Assembly: GCA_964631235.1 (NCBI GenBank)
Contig: CAZVZX010000023.1
Span: 1 to 64,000 of the forward strand
Length of the DNA: 64,000 nucleotides
Direction: 5' to 3'
Source of the DNA: JARKPK01 sp964631235
GTDB taxonomy: Bacteria; Planctomycetota; Planctomycetia; Pirellulales; Thermoguttaceae
Numbering within the stretch: the stretch's first letter is position 1; the number at the start of each line of letters is the position of its first letter. Under the pieces are notes generated by a model that saw only the letters and a list, made by a program, of their open reading frames with translations, was not told the DNA's origin and made no database searches. The translations under genes and the position numbers were made by a program. Shown piece by piece: positions 1 through 10,018 of the stretch.

Positions 1-3000
1 AGCCGATCGCCTGCACGGTCAGCGAGCCGGCGTAGGTCAGGCCAGTCAGGCCGGCTACCTTGTCGTAGCTGGTGTCGGAAGCGATGTCGAACACCGCGGC
101 AGCCGTCGAATCGAACGTCAACGTGTTGTTGATCGTCAGGGTGCCCGGGGTGACGCCGTCGCCGGCATCGAGCGTGCCGCCGGCATTGACGGCCACCGCG
201 CCGGCGATGCTGCCCAGGCCGCCCAAGGTGCCACCCGCATCAACATTGACGATCGAGGTTGCCGTCACCGAGCCGTTCACCCGCAAGGTGCCGCCCGAAA
301 CGGTAGTGATGCCGGTGTGGGCGGCCGTGCCGCTGATCTTGAATATGTCGGTGCCCGTTTTGGTCAGTCCGCCGGCGCCGGCAATCGTGCCGGCGAAGTC
401 GCTGGCGACCGCGGAGCTGATCGTCAGGACGCTGCCCGGCCCGAGGTCAACCGCACCGTCGCCGTTGAGTCCACCGATCGTTTCGCTCGTGTTGAACGTT
501 TCGAGATCGAGCAAGCCCGAGCTGGCGATGGTTACATTATTCGTGTCAGCGATCTGGTTGCTGTTCTGAAGGATGACGACGTCGGCCTTCGCGCCGCCGG
601 TCCCATCGCCGATCGTTAGGGCGCCACCGGCGATGGCGTTGGTGCCGGCGTTGCGAGCCAGTACGAGCGTTCCCTCGTTGACCGTGGTTGTGCCGGTGTA
701 GGTATTCGCAGCAGTTGCGTGGCCTTGCAACCGCATCACGCCGGGGCCGGCCTTGATGAAGCCGCCCGTCGCCGAAGGCGACGTGCTATTGCGGATCGTC
801 GAGGAAACGATCAGATCGATTCCGGCTGGGCCGTCGGCGACGGTGAAGGTGCGGATGCCGTTGAGTTCGAGGAAGGTATCCGAGTCGGTCGAATTGCCGA
901 GGTTCGACGGCACGGAAGCAGGCAGCGTCGTTACGTCGCTGCTAAGCCGCACAATGTTGGCGCCGCTCCCGCTGCTTTGGCTGAGCAAACCGCCGGTCAT
1001 TTGCAGTCCGCCTTCGATGTTCAACACGCCGTTTGTCTGACCTTCGGTCAGGTGAATTCGGCCGTAGGGGCCGATGGTCGTCAGCCCCTGGACGGTGACT
1101 GTGCTCTTGTTGCCGACGGTGAAGCCGGTGCCGACGCCTCCGGTCAGGTCGTCGAGGCCCAACACCGTCAGATTGCCGGTGATCGTGAGCGTTCCGGCCG
1201 CGGCCGAGCCCGTCGTCGGCGCCGTGAGCACGTTGCCGCCGTTCATCGTGATCGAGGCGACGGTTTCGCTGAAGCTGTTCAGGTGGTATTGGCCCTGGTT
1301 GATGACGATATTGGCCGAGTCGGCGATCTGGTTGTCGGCCATGTTGCGGACCACGCCGCCGTTGATCTCCAAATCGCCGGTGATGGCGTTGTAGCCGGCG
1401 GCTTTATTGAGCTCGACAATTAGGTCTTCGGAGTAAGCCGCGGATTGCATGACTGTGACCTTGCCGCCATAAGTGTTGCTCAACGTTTCGCCACCGCCGA
1501 TCTGGAGTCGGCCAGTGGAATTGTCGCTGTTGTTCGGGGCGGTTCCTGTGGAAGCTCCGCTGTTGGTTACGACAAATCCGCTGCCGGCGATTTGGCCACT
1601 GATGGTTAAAGATGTCGTATTCCCGTTGGAATTGTTGTTCAATTGGCTCATATCCAAGGTTGGAGTTCCCACAAAGACATGGGCCCCGGTGAAAGCGATA
1701 TCAGTACTGTCGTAACCTCTTACGGACAGAGTATAAGGCCCGTTGATCGTCAGCGAGCCGAGAGAGATGTCGTTGTCGCTTCCCCCCGTGCCGTTGTCGA
1801 GCACGATCTGCGAGTTCGCGTTGACGACAATCGAGTGATCGGGCACGCCTAGATCAACGGCCGTGCCGCCGGCGATGTTGAATTGCAGCGTGCCGCCAGC
1901 CAGATAGATCGGATTTGGGCCCGATCCATTGAAGTTGGGATTAGTGGTGTTCAGCGTGCCCTGGTTCACGTAGATCCCGCCGGTGAACGTGTTGTTCCCA
2001 TTGAGGCTGACGGTGCCAGTGCCCACCTTCACTACGGCGACGGTTTGAGTGGAGTTATTGACGACCGGCGCAGCAACAGTAATCGTTCCTGTGCCGCCGA
2101 GAATAAGTTCAGCGGTGTAGAAATCCGGCGTTGCCGGGCCGGCGGTCAGGCCGCCCGTGCCGTTGATGTTGAACACATGTCCCGTGGCCGACACATCGAG
2201 GATGCCGCCGCCTTCGATACGCAACGTGTTCGCCCCAAGATCGACAGTTCGAATGCGATTCGTGCCGCCGGTTTCGACCTTGATGGCGTTCAACGCGCGG
2301 CTGGCGGTGAGGGTGGTGGTTACGGTCGTGCTGTCGGTGCCGTTGGTCAGTCGGGCGATGACCCCGCCGTTCCACGCCGTTTCGGCAGGATCGTTCGTGT
2401 AATTGGTGACGAAAGCTGCGCCCGTGCCCGGGTTCCGCATGTCTTGGAAACCGCGGGCCACGCCGCCATCGAGGGTGGTCAAATATTGCACGAAATCGAT
2501 GGCGTTGTTGCCGACGAAACCGGGAATCGTTCGGCCGGTGTCGGCCAGCGCCGGAGCCGTCGGCAGCAAGATGCGAGACGAGATACGGGCCTGGCCAATC
2601 GTGCCGGCGCCGACGACGTTCGTGCCAATGTCCGGCGCTTGGAACTGCACCACCGCGCCGGTGTTCCGCGTGAAATTCGTGAGCACAAGCGGCACCGGCG
2701 TGGTTTCGCTTATGGGGTTGGAAATGACCTGAGTGACGCCGGCGACGGCCGTCACCGTGCCGAGCGTTTCCGGCCCGGTGATGCGGAGCACGCCGCCGCC
2801 CAAGTTGATAGCCGCCGAGTCGTTGACGCGATCGGCCAGGGCGCCGTTGCTGTTATCGACGCGGAGCTCGCCGCCCCGCAGCTCAATCACCGAGGTATTC
2901 GGCAGCGTGCCGCCGTCTTGAAGGACAAAGAGGCTCTGCTGGAGCAGGAGCGTTCCGGTGTGGTTGCTCAACGGGCCACGCAAGATTACAGAGAACGCGC

Positions 3001-6000
3001 CGCGCTTGTCGATAGTGCTGGAGGAATTGCCCACCGTCAGGCCGTTTTCCAGGATTAGATCGGAGGCAACGACATTGAGAACCGTGCTCGTCGTGCCGTT
3101 GAGCGTTGCCGTGCCGCTCACGCGGGTGTAGTAGTTGTTAGCCCCGCCAATGGTAAGGATCGTGTTGTCGCCGTTGACGGTCAGATTGTTGATGCTTAAG
3201 AACTGCTGGGCGCCGCCGGCAAACCCGGTCAGACGATCGGAGTTGATCTCCGCATGGCCGTTGACCACTACGTTGGCGTGGTAGTCGCCGTTCTGCCAAT
3301 GGCGCAATAGCAGCCGCGAGTTGACCCCCATGTTGACCGTTACGTCGCCGTTGTTCATTCCCAGCGAGCCCGGGCTGCGGACTTCGAGCACGGCGTTGGG
3401 ATTGAGATTGATCGTGCCGGTCAGTTCATTGGCGCCGCTGGTCAAATAGAACGGATTGCCGTTGTTCGCGCCAAACACATTGAGCGTCACGCCCGAGCCG
3501 GAAACGCGGCCGTTGAAATAGAGCTGACGCTCTTGATTGAGCGTATCGCGCTCGAACAGGGCGATGGTATTTGTGCCATAAAGCTGGATATCGCCGCCGT
3601 AAACGCGGTTTCCGCCGGCGGAAAAGAACTCGACACCGCCCTCGGCCACGATGTTGTTGGGCAATCCGTTGAGGCCCAGGCCGAACCCGGTGTTATTAAT
3701 GATGCCGCTGCCCGACTTGAGCGTGAGGGTTTGTTCCTTTCGGCCGCCAAGGGTGTTGCTATGGCCGACCAACAGGATGCCGCCGTCAACGGTCACATTG
3801 CCGGTGAAACCGATGAACTGCGGGGTGCCGCCGGTCAGATTGTAACGGCCGCCTCCGGTGAATGTGAGATCACCGCTGCCGCGGAATTGAGTGGGGACTA
3901 GGCCGGTCGTGTTTCCATCATTGATCGTGATTTGCGACCCGAGAACCGAACGGATGGTGCCGCCCGAAGGGCCGACGACGATCTGAACCGTGTTGGCCAC
4001 AAGATCGTAGTCGGGCCCCATCACGGCGAACGTGCCGCCGTTGAGAATCAAATCGCGATTAGCGCCGCCCAGCCCGACGGTGTTCGACGAGCCGCCGCTG
4101 CCGACCACAGCCAATGTGCCGCCATTGACATTGATTGCGCCGGCGAAGTCGTTGGCGGCGCTAAGAACCAGCGTGCCCGCGCCCGTCTTGGTTAGCCCGC
4201 CCCAGCCGAACGAGCCGACGATCGGGGCAGCGATATCGAGTGTGCCGCTGGCAGTGTGAACGATCAACTCGTCGAACAGGCTCAAACCGGAAACGACACC
4301 GGTGCCGGTGATTGCCGCGTTGCCGGTGCCGGTGTAGAGCAAACCGCCGGAGCCGAGCATCAGGTTGCTGGCACCGAGGGCCAAATTGGCGTTGGCGGCA
4401 GTGATCTTTAGTGAATTGACCGTGGTGTCGGCCGCCAAGGCAAAGGGGGCGGAGAGCACGGCGTTATCGGTCGATGTTGCGGTGGCCAGCGGAGTGTAAG
4501 CGGCCAGCGCGACGATGTTCGACCCGGAGGTTGTTGCCCAGTCTTGACCGCCAACCGTGGCGTAGCCGCCGATGATGCCGTTGGAGAGCGAGGTGGAGGT
4601 CGTGATCGCGCCAGTCGTCGGGAGAACGAAGTTGACTGTCGCCCCGCTGCTTGACGAACGGCTAATGTTTCCCAAATTGAGCGTGGCGCTTTGGCCCGTG
4701 CCGTTGGCGACCTGGATGACGGCACCGCCCTCGGCCAAGGTAAGGCCGCCGACCGATTGCGCGGTAGCGGCACTGCTGCTACCGAGAATCGACAACGTGC
4801 CGCCGTGCATCGTCAGGGTGCCGGCGGGGTTGATCTTATCGCTATTGTTCGAAGCGTAGTTCAACACCAGCGTACCGCCGTACACGTCGGTACCGCCGCT
4901 GAAGGCATTGGCACCCGCCAACGTCCAAGTTCCAGCGCCGCGCTTGCTCAGCGAACCGGCCGTGACGTTACTGCTGACGACACCGGTGGCCGCGCCCGCA
5001 AGAGTCAGTTCGTTGGCAGCGCCGCTGATAGTGCCGGTGACGGTCAACGTACCCGAATCGGATCGCAGTGCAGCGCCGAGCATCGTGATCGAGCCGGCCA
5101 GCGTGTTTGCGCCGCCGACATTCACCACCGCGCCGCTTTGCGAGTTGATGCCGCTGCCGACGAGCGTCAGCGGCTCGGTCAGGGAGATGCCGCCGAGCAA
5201 TTCCAACGTGGCGCCGCCGTAAACGGTGGTGCCCGCACTGGTCGAGCCCAGTGCCGCAGCATTAGTCACGCGGAGCGTGCCCGCGGCAACGGCCGTCGTT
5301 CCGACGTATGAACCGGCGCCGGCGAGCGTCCAACGGCCCGCGCCGTCCTTCGTCACGCCGCCTGAGCTGGTGTTCACACCGGCGGTGACAACGCCGTCGC
5401 CGTGACCCGAAAGCGTAAGTTGGCCTGCGCCGGTGATCCCGCCGGCCGACTCGATGCGCAAGGTGCCGATGCGGTAAGCCATGCCGCCGGCGCCTGGGGC
5501 CACCGACCCGTCAAGAAAGACATCGCCGGCCAATGTTGCGTCACCGCCCAGTGTCACCGCGCCCGTGAGCCGGCTGAAGCCGCCGAGGGCCACCAGGGCG
5601 CCCACTTCGCGAACGCCCAAACCGCCGGGCACCAATGCGCCGGGGCCGTTCACCACGAAATCGTCGCCGTAGGTCCAGCCGCTATCGAGTTTGACCGTGG
5701 CGCCGTTGTTGATCGTCACGCCGCCGGCACTGGTGCCAAAGGCCCCATCGCCCTTGGCTTGCAGGACGCCGGCATTGACCGTGATCGAGCCGGCAAAAGT
5801 GCTTGCCTGGTAGGGTTCGAGCACCAAAGCCCCACCGCCGCTCTTGGTCAGTCCGCCGTTGGCGATCGGCGCGGTGATCGTATAGATCGCATCGGTGTCG
5901 ATGTTGAAATCGCGAATACCTCCCATCAAATCGACTCGGCTGTTGCCCAGTTGCCGGAAGGAGCTGCCGAGTTGGACATAGATGCCTTTGCGAGCATAGG

Positions 6001-9000
6001 AGCCGGCCACCAAATCCGAGCCGGTGAAGGTCAGATTTCCGCCCAGCTTGAGCACGCCGCCCGAGCCGGCGACATTGCCGCTGCTGCCGGTACCGAGGTT
6101 GATGTTTTGATTGCTGATCGAAATACCGCCGGCGCCGACCTGAAGAGTCGTCTGCGCCCCGGCGGGGATCCCGGTGGTGATGTTGAGGTCCGGTGCGCCG
6201 GGCACCATGGTGATCGTGTTCGCGGTGAACGACCCACCGCGATCAATGGTGAAGGCGCCGCCCGACACCGTGTAGTTATCGACCGCGATCGCGCCGAGAC
6301 CGACGTTGAACGTGCCGTTCTTTTGGATCAACGTTCCGAACGTCTCGTTGTTGATGCGGTCGGCCTGACCCAAGGTGCCGTACAGCAGGGTGATTGTCGC
6401 CGTGTCGGCAATCTGATTCTGACCGGCGGCCAATACCGTGGCCGGCGAGGTCGGTGCGATGCCCACAAGACCGTTATTGGTGGTGTTGTGGTTGTTGGTC
6501 GTCGTCAGGTCGCCGTGATGGCCCGGGCCCCAGTAGAGCGCCCCGCCGTTGATGACGATGTCTTCTGCCGCGGCGCCGTCGGTGATCGCCAACGTGCCGT
6601 TGGCCTTGTTCAAACGGAGATCGCTGCCGTAAATCGTGATCGTGCCGTCGTAGGTGTTGGCATTGTTGTCCGCCGAACCACCGCCGAGAACCACGGTGGC
6701 GTTGCCCGAGGTGATCGTCATATTGAATCCGCTACCGGCCAACACGCCGTTGATGATCGTACACGAATTGGTTCCGCCGCGGGTGGCGGTGAGCGTGGGA
6801 GTGCCGTTGAATGTGGCGCCGCCCATATAGGCGATGTCGATATCGCTGAACGAGCTGTGGCCCATGATCGCGCCGTTGTTGATCGTCAGCGAGCCGAGCT
6901 TGACGAGCGCAAAATCGCCGGTATAGGAGTCGGCCGATTCGCCGTTGTCGTCGGCGGCCACCGTGGCGTTGGCGTTGATTGTGATGTCGTTGCCCCATCC
7001 GGGAATGATCGAGTAGGCATTGGCGTTCGAGACGGGCTCGTTGATCTCCAAGTGGCCGCCGTTGAGGATGACCGGGCGGCCGCCGAGGAATTGGCCACGA
7101 TGCACGTTCAGCCGGCCATCGTTGATGATCCAATTCCCGGTCAACGTGCTGGACCAGGTTGGCGTGGTGTACGGGGCGCTGTTCTGCGTGCCGGTGCCGA
7201 CACCGAGCGAATGGTGCGTAAGCCGCAAGTCGGCCGGGCCGCTCTTGACGAAATCGACGACCCCGCCGTCGGCATTGTTGGCGATGGGCACCTTAATGTC
7301 GGTCAAAGCATTCACATGGAAATACAGTTGCGCCGGGTTGGGCCCGGTGCCCGCGGTCAACACGCCTGCCGTGCCGGGGAAACTGGGATTCGTATCGACG
7401 AAGCCCGACGTCCCGGTGCCCGTGATCACGCCGCCCTGCTCAAAGGTAAGGTTGAATCCATTGAGGTTGATGGAATTCGTTCCGGCGATCTGCATATTGA
7501 ACCGGTCCACCGAGCGGTTGGCGGTGAGGAACGTGCCGCCCAGCGTATATTTCACCTGTTGTCCGGACGCCCACGTGGCCTCGCTGGTATTCAGGGTGTA
7601 GTCGCCGGCCACGAACGGCGTGACGCCCAGCTCGAAGCCGTTGTCGATCGTGCTGTCGTATTTCGCCCACTCGTTGCCGGAATGATACCGACTCGAGAGG
7701 AACCCCGTGGTTGTGCCGGGAAGCACGATTCGCGATGAGTCGTTGCCGGCGAGGCCCAGGCTGGTGCCCGTAAAATTCACCGTCGCGCCAGACCCCAGAT
7801 TCAAGGTACTTAGTGTGAGCGCCACCGGAGAGGTTGCCGTTCCGGTTTTCACAATATCGAAGGTGCCGTGGCCGCCGACATTGACCGTCCCGATCGTTTC
7901 CGTGGTGCCGACGTTGTTGGCCGAAGTCAGCCGGAAAATGGAATTGCTTCGCAAGTTGACAATTGCGCTATCGACGATCCGATCGTTGTTGTTCGCACCG
8001 GCGAAGACCGTCGTGGCCCCGACGACGTGGCCCTCGTTGCTGTCGAGGTGCAGCAGCCCCTGAGTGGACAACCCATTTGTGAAGTTATTAGCGCCGCCAT
8101 TGACGGTGATTGTCGGTGCTGCGCCGCCGAACCCGGTGCCGATCGCCCCTGATGCGCCGCGGAGAACCAGCGTGCCGGTGGCGACTTCCAGATTGGAAAT
8201 GCCGATCACCCCGCCGCTGATAACATCGCGGGCCGCGGCATTGCCCGCCCCCGTCTTGATGATCGTGAGTTTGCGACCGGCTGCGTCCTCGGCCACGGCC
8301 GTGGCATTGGTCAGCACCAGAGGCGTGTTGTCCGATCGCATTTCAATGATGGCGTTGCCGGTGATGGTGGCCGTGCCGCTCAATCCCGCCTGATAGCTGT
8401 TGTTGCCCTCGATGGTGAGGCGTTGGTTGCCCATCGTTAACGTGCCGAAATGGAACAGATGGCCCGTGCCGTTCGCCGCAGTCGCCCGCTGCACAACCAC
8501 CCGCGCCACGCTGCCCGTCTGCGTGCTACTGAAAATCAAGTCATTGGCGTTGTAATCGAAGACCGACGCGGCTGCGCTGTTTGAGTCGCGCACATCGAGG
8601 ATATTGCCCCATCCGGCGAACTCGATATCGCCGCTGGCCAGCACCTTGCCAGTATCCACAGTGGGATTGAACCGCGGATTGGCCTCGACAACCGTATTCT
8701 CGTACAGTCGGAAAACGCCCGAGAACGTCGAGTCTGAGCCGCGTTCGATGACCAACCGCGTGTTGCTTGATGCCTCGGTGCTGCCGATCAGTTCGAGTGT
8801 GCCGTTGCCAGTGAGCGCACTGCGCAAACGCGGCAGGCGCGCCGTTTGAGGCCCGTACAGATCGCGGAGGAGGATGCGGGCCGTCCCCGACACGTTGAGC
8901 GTGGTGCCGCCGGCGTCGAGACCGATGATATGTGCGCCATTGCCTTGAATGGCCAGTGTGCCGCCGTTGTTGAGGTTGACCGTGGGCACGTCGAGCCGAC

Positions 9001-10006
9001 CTTGCGTTGTGTTGTTGATCAACAGCGTGCCGCCGCTGTTGATATTGACGACTGTGCCCGTGGCCGCAATGCCCGCAAACCTCGTGCCGGCCGTCGTGCT
9101 GCCGCCTTGAAGGCGACTCAACTCGAGCAGCCCGCCATCGATATTGACGATGCCGCCCAACGGGTTGCCGTCGGCCATGTTGCCGCTGATCGTCAACCGG
9201 CCTTTGCCGGCCTTGGTGAAGGTTTCGGTCGTCGCAGTGATTTGGCCTACATCGTCGAGGTTTTGCACCAAGTAGCCGGCAGCAATATTCAGCGTGCCGC
9301 CGCCGGAGCCGATGATGATGTTCTTGTAATTATTCTCCGGGTTGGCCCCCGTCCCGATAATTCGATAGGTTCCACCGTTCTGAAGGGTGATCGTTTTTAC
9401 TGCGGTGCTAATGCCGAGCGAGAGCTGATCGAAACGCGAAAACTCTTGCGCGCCGCCCATCCCGTTGTACTGCGGTGTGAGACCTTCTTGCCGGTGAAGC
9501 AGCGTCGTGCCCGCGCCATCGACCACGATATTGGCGGTGAATTCGGGAGCCGGATGGTTCATGAACAAGGTTCCGCCGCCGGATACGTTCAACGCCGAAC
9601 TGTAGTAGGAGGCGTTTATCGTGGCCAAAACGCCCGAGCCGACTGAAATGCTCCCCGACGAAACCGTCAAAACGTTGCTCGTGCCATACGCGCCGACTGC
9701 GGCATTCGCCGTGAAACTGAGGGAGAGGGCTCCCTGGTTGCCGTTCATCACGATCGGGCCGGCCGCCGTGTTGAACTGAATGTCGTCGTACAACGTCGGC
9801 AATACGTCGTTGACGGAGTTGGTTTGGTCATACCAATTGGCGGCGTTCGTCCAAAGGTTGTCGCCGCCTTCGCCATCCCAAAGAACGATTGACGCATCGG
9901 CCGGCGCGGCAAGCAGCCCTCCGAAGACGAGTGCCACACCGACCGCGCCGATAACGCAACCCAACCGATTCAACACAGAGCGCATGGAGGAACGGGAACG
10001 AAACAT
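1..10006 (-). CDS. Giant secreted autotransporter-associated beta-strand (PATR) repeat protein, 3' end outside window
   Basis: The frame opens at the ATG at 10006 and stays open to the window edge, at least 3,335 codons. I checked the frame in rows spread over the whole stretch and saw no stop. The N-terminus is a signal peptide: basic residues 3-14, hydrophobic core about 16-34, likely cleavage after Ala-Asp-Ala near residue 38. It is followed by the W-D-G...N-L-W-T-N-A-A-N-W start common to this family. The rest is low-complexity Gly/Asn/Thr/Leu sequence with many repeats of the pattern G-L-T-K-x-G-x-G-x-L-x-L-x-G-x-N-x-x-x-G-x-T-x-V-x-x-G-x-L, typical of PATR passenger-like beta-helices. 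The last visible part resembles the region shortly before the C-terminal sorting signal in related planctomycete proteins. A role as a cell-surface or matrix protein is inference. No beta-barrel or PEP-CTERM can be judged because the end is missing. Confidence 0.9.
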   Translation of the reverse strand, partial: MFRSRSSMRSVLNRLGCVIGAVGVALVFGGLLAAPADASIVLWDGEGGDNLWTNAANWYDQTNSVNDVLPTLYDDIQFNTAAGPIVMNGNQGALSLSFTANAAVGAYGTSNVLTVSSGSISVGSGVLATINASYYSSALNVSGGGTLFMNHPAPEFTANIVVDGAGTTLLHRQEGLTPQYNGMGGAQEFSRFDQLSLGISTAVKTITLQNGGTYRIIGTGANPENNYKNIIIGSGGGTLNIAAGYLVQNLDDVGQITATTETFTKAGKGRLTISGNMADGNPLGGIVNIDGGLLELSRLQGGSTTAGTRFAGIAATGTVVNINSGGTLLINNTTQGRLDVPTVNLNNGGTLAIQGNGAHIIGLDAGGTTLNVSGTARILLRDLYGPQTARLPRLRSALTGNGTLELIGSTEASSNTRLVIERGSDSTFSGVFRLYENTVVEANPRFNPTVDTGKVLASGDIEFAGWGNILDVRDSNSAAASVFDYNANDLIFSSTQTGSVARVVVQRATAANGTGHLFHFGTLTMGNQRLTIEGNNSYQAGLSGTATITGNAIIEMRSDNTPLVLTNATAVAEDAAGRKLTIIKTGAGNAAARDVISGGVIGISNLEVATGTLVLRGASGAIGTGFGGAAPTITVNGGANNFTNGLSTQGLLHLDSNEGHVVGATTVFAGANNNDRIVDSAIVNLRSNSIFRLTSANNVGTTETIGTVNVGGHGTFDIVKTGTATSPVALTLSTLNLGSGATVNFTGTSLGLAGNDSSRIVLPGTTTGFLSSRYHSGNEWAKYDSTIDNGFELGVTPFVAGDYTLNTSEATWASGQQVKYTLGGTFLTANRSVDRFNMQIAGTNSINLNGFNLTFEQGGVITGTGTSGFVDTNPSFPGTAGVLTAGTGPNPAQLYFHVNALTDIKVPIANNADGGVVDFVKSGPADLRLTHHSLGVGTGTQNSAPYTTPTWSSTLTGNWIINDGRLNVHRGQFLGGRPVILNGGHLEINEPVSNANAYSIIPGWGNDITINANATVAADDNGESADSYTGDFALVKLGSLTINNGAIMGHSSFSDIDIAYMGGATFNGTPTLTATRGGTNSCTIINGVLAGSGFNMTITSGNATVVLGGGSADNNANTYDGTITIYGSDLRLNKANGTLAITDGAAAEDIVINGGALYWGPGHHGDLTTTNNHNTTNNGLVGIAPTSPATVLAAGQNQIADTATITLLYGTLGQADRINNETFGTLIQKNGTFNVGLGAIAVDNYTVSGGAFTIDRGGSFTANTITMVPGAPDLNITTGIPAGAQTTLQVGAGGISISNQNINLGTGSSGNVAGSGGVLKLGGNLTFTGSDLVAGSYARKGIYVQLGSSFRQLGNSRVDLMGGIRDFNIDTDAIYTITAPIANGGLTKSGGGALVLEPYQASTFAGSITVNAGVLQAKGDGAFGTSAGGVTINNGATVKLDSGWTYGDDFVVNGPGALVPGGLGVREVGALVALGGFSRLTGAVTLGGDATLAGDVFLDGSVAPGAGGMAYRIGTLRIESAGGITGAGQLTLSGHGDGVVTAGVNTSSGGVTKDGAGRWTLAGAGSYVGTTAVAAGTLRVTNAAALGSTSAGTTVYGGATLELLGGISLTEPLTLVGSGINSQSGAVVNVGGANTLAGSITMLGAALRSDSGTLTVTGTISGAANELTLAGAATGVVSSNVTAGSLSKRGAGTWTLAGANAFSGGTDVYGGTLVLNYASNNSDKINPAGTLTMHGGTLSILGSSSAATAQSVGGLTLAEGGAVIQVANGTGQSATLNLGNISRSSSSGATVNFVLPTTGAITTSTSLSNGIIGGYATVGGQDWATTSGSNIVALAAYTPLATATSTDNAVLSAPFALAADTTVNSLKITAANANLALGASNLMLGSGGLLYTGTGNAAITGTGVVSGLSLFDELIVHTASGTLDIAAPIVGSFGWGGLTKTGAGTLVLSAANDFAGAINVNGGTLAVVGSGGSSNTVGLGGANRDLILNGGTFAVMGPDYDLVANTVQIVVGPSGGTIRSVLGSQITINDGNTTGLVPTQFRGSGDLTFTGGGRYNLTGGTPQFIGFTGNVTVDGGILLVGHSNTLGGRKEQTLTLKSGSGIINNTGFGLGLNGLPNNIVAEGGVEFFSAGGNRVYGGDIQLYGTNTIALFERDTLNQERQLYFNGRVSGSGVTLNVFGANNGNPFYLTSGANELTGTINLNPNAVLEVRSPGSLGMNNGDVTVNMGVNSRLLLRHWQNGDYHANVVVNGHAEINSDRLTGFAGGAQQFLSINNLTVNGDNTILTIGGANNYYTRVSGTATLNGTTSTVLNVVASDLILENGLTVGNSSSTIDKRGAFSVILRGPLSNHTGTLLLQQSLFVLQDGGTLPNTSVIELRGGELRVDNSNGALADRVNDSAAINLGGGVLRITGPETLGTVTAVAGVTQVISNPISETTPVPLVLTNFTRNTGAVVQFQAPDIGTNVVGAGTIGQARISSRILLPTAPALADTGRTIPGFVGNNAIDFVQYLTTLDGGVARGFQDMRNPGTGAAFVTNYTNDPAETAWNGGVIARLTNGTDSTTVTTTLTASRALNAIKVETGGTNRIRTVDLGANTLRIEGGGILDVSATGHVFNINGTGGLTAGPATPDFYTAELILGGTGTITVAAPVVNNSTQTVAVVKVGTGTVSLNGNNTFTGGIYVNQGTLNTTNPNFNGSGPNPIYLAGGTLQFNIAGGTAVDLGVPDHSIVVNANSQIVLDNGTGGSDNDISLGSLTINGPYTLSVRGYDSTDIAFTGAHVFVGTPTLDMSQLNNNSNGNTTSLTISGQIAGSGFVVTNSGASTGTAPNNSDNSTGRLQIGGGETLSNTYGGKVTVMQSAAYSEDLIVELNKAAGYNAITGDLEINGGVVRNMADNQIADSANIVINQGQYHLNSFSETVASITMNGGNVLTAPTTGSAAAGTLTITGNLTVLGLDDLTGGVGTGFTVGNKSTVTVQGLTTIGPYGRIHLTEGQTNGVLNIEGGLQMTGGLLSQSSGSGANIVRLSSDVTTLPASVPSNLGNSTDSDTFLELNGIRTFTVADGPAGIDLIVSSTIRNSTSPSATGGFIKAGPGVMRLQGHATAANTYTGTTTVNEGTLVLARNAGTNAIAGGALTIGDGTGGAKADVVILQNSNQIADTNNVTIASSGLLDLETFNTSETIGGLNGDGAVDLGPGSVLTISSAVASDFAGTIAGAGGLTKTGTDIFKISGTAAHTGITTVSGGTLRVNGSVTATSIVNVDAGGTLGGLGSIAGAVAVNAGGTLDAGDGVTPGTLTINNTLTFDSTAAAVFDIASDTSYDKVAGLTGLTYAGSLTVQAIG

Positions 10007-10012
10007 GGAAAA

Positions 10013-10018
10013 CCTCCC
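10013..10018 (-). promoter_or_regulatory. Ribosome binding site of the giant gene
   Basis: On the minus strand GGGAGG lies six bases before the ATG at 10006. This decides the start over the in-frame ATG at 9985, which has no comparable site. Confidence 0.7.

Noticed and set aside
72..9646. Many plus-strand frames up to 778 codons across the first 10 kb (for example 5402-7738)
   Set aside because: They are antisense to the giant repeat gene. Their composition (Arg/Ala/Asp-rich, no motif) is what the repeat codons give when read backwards.
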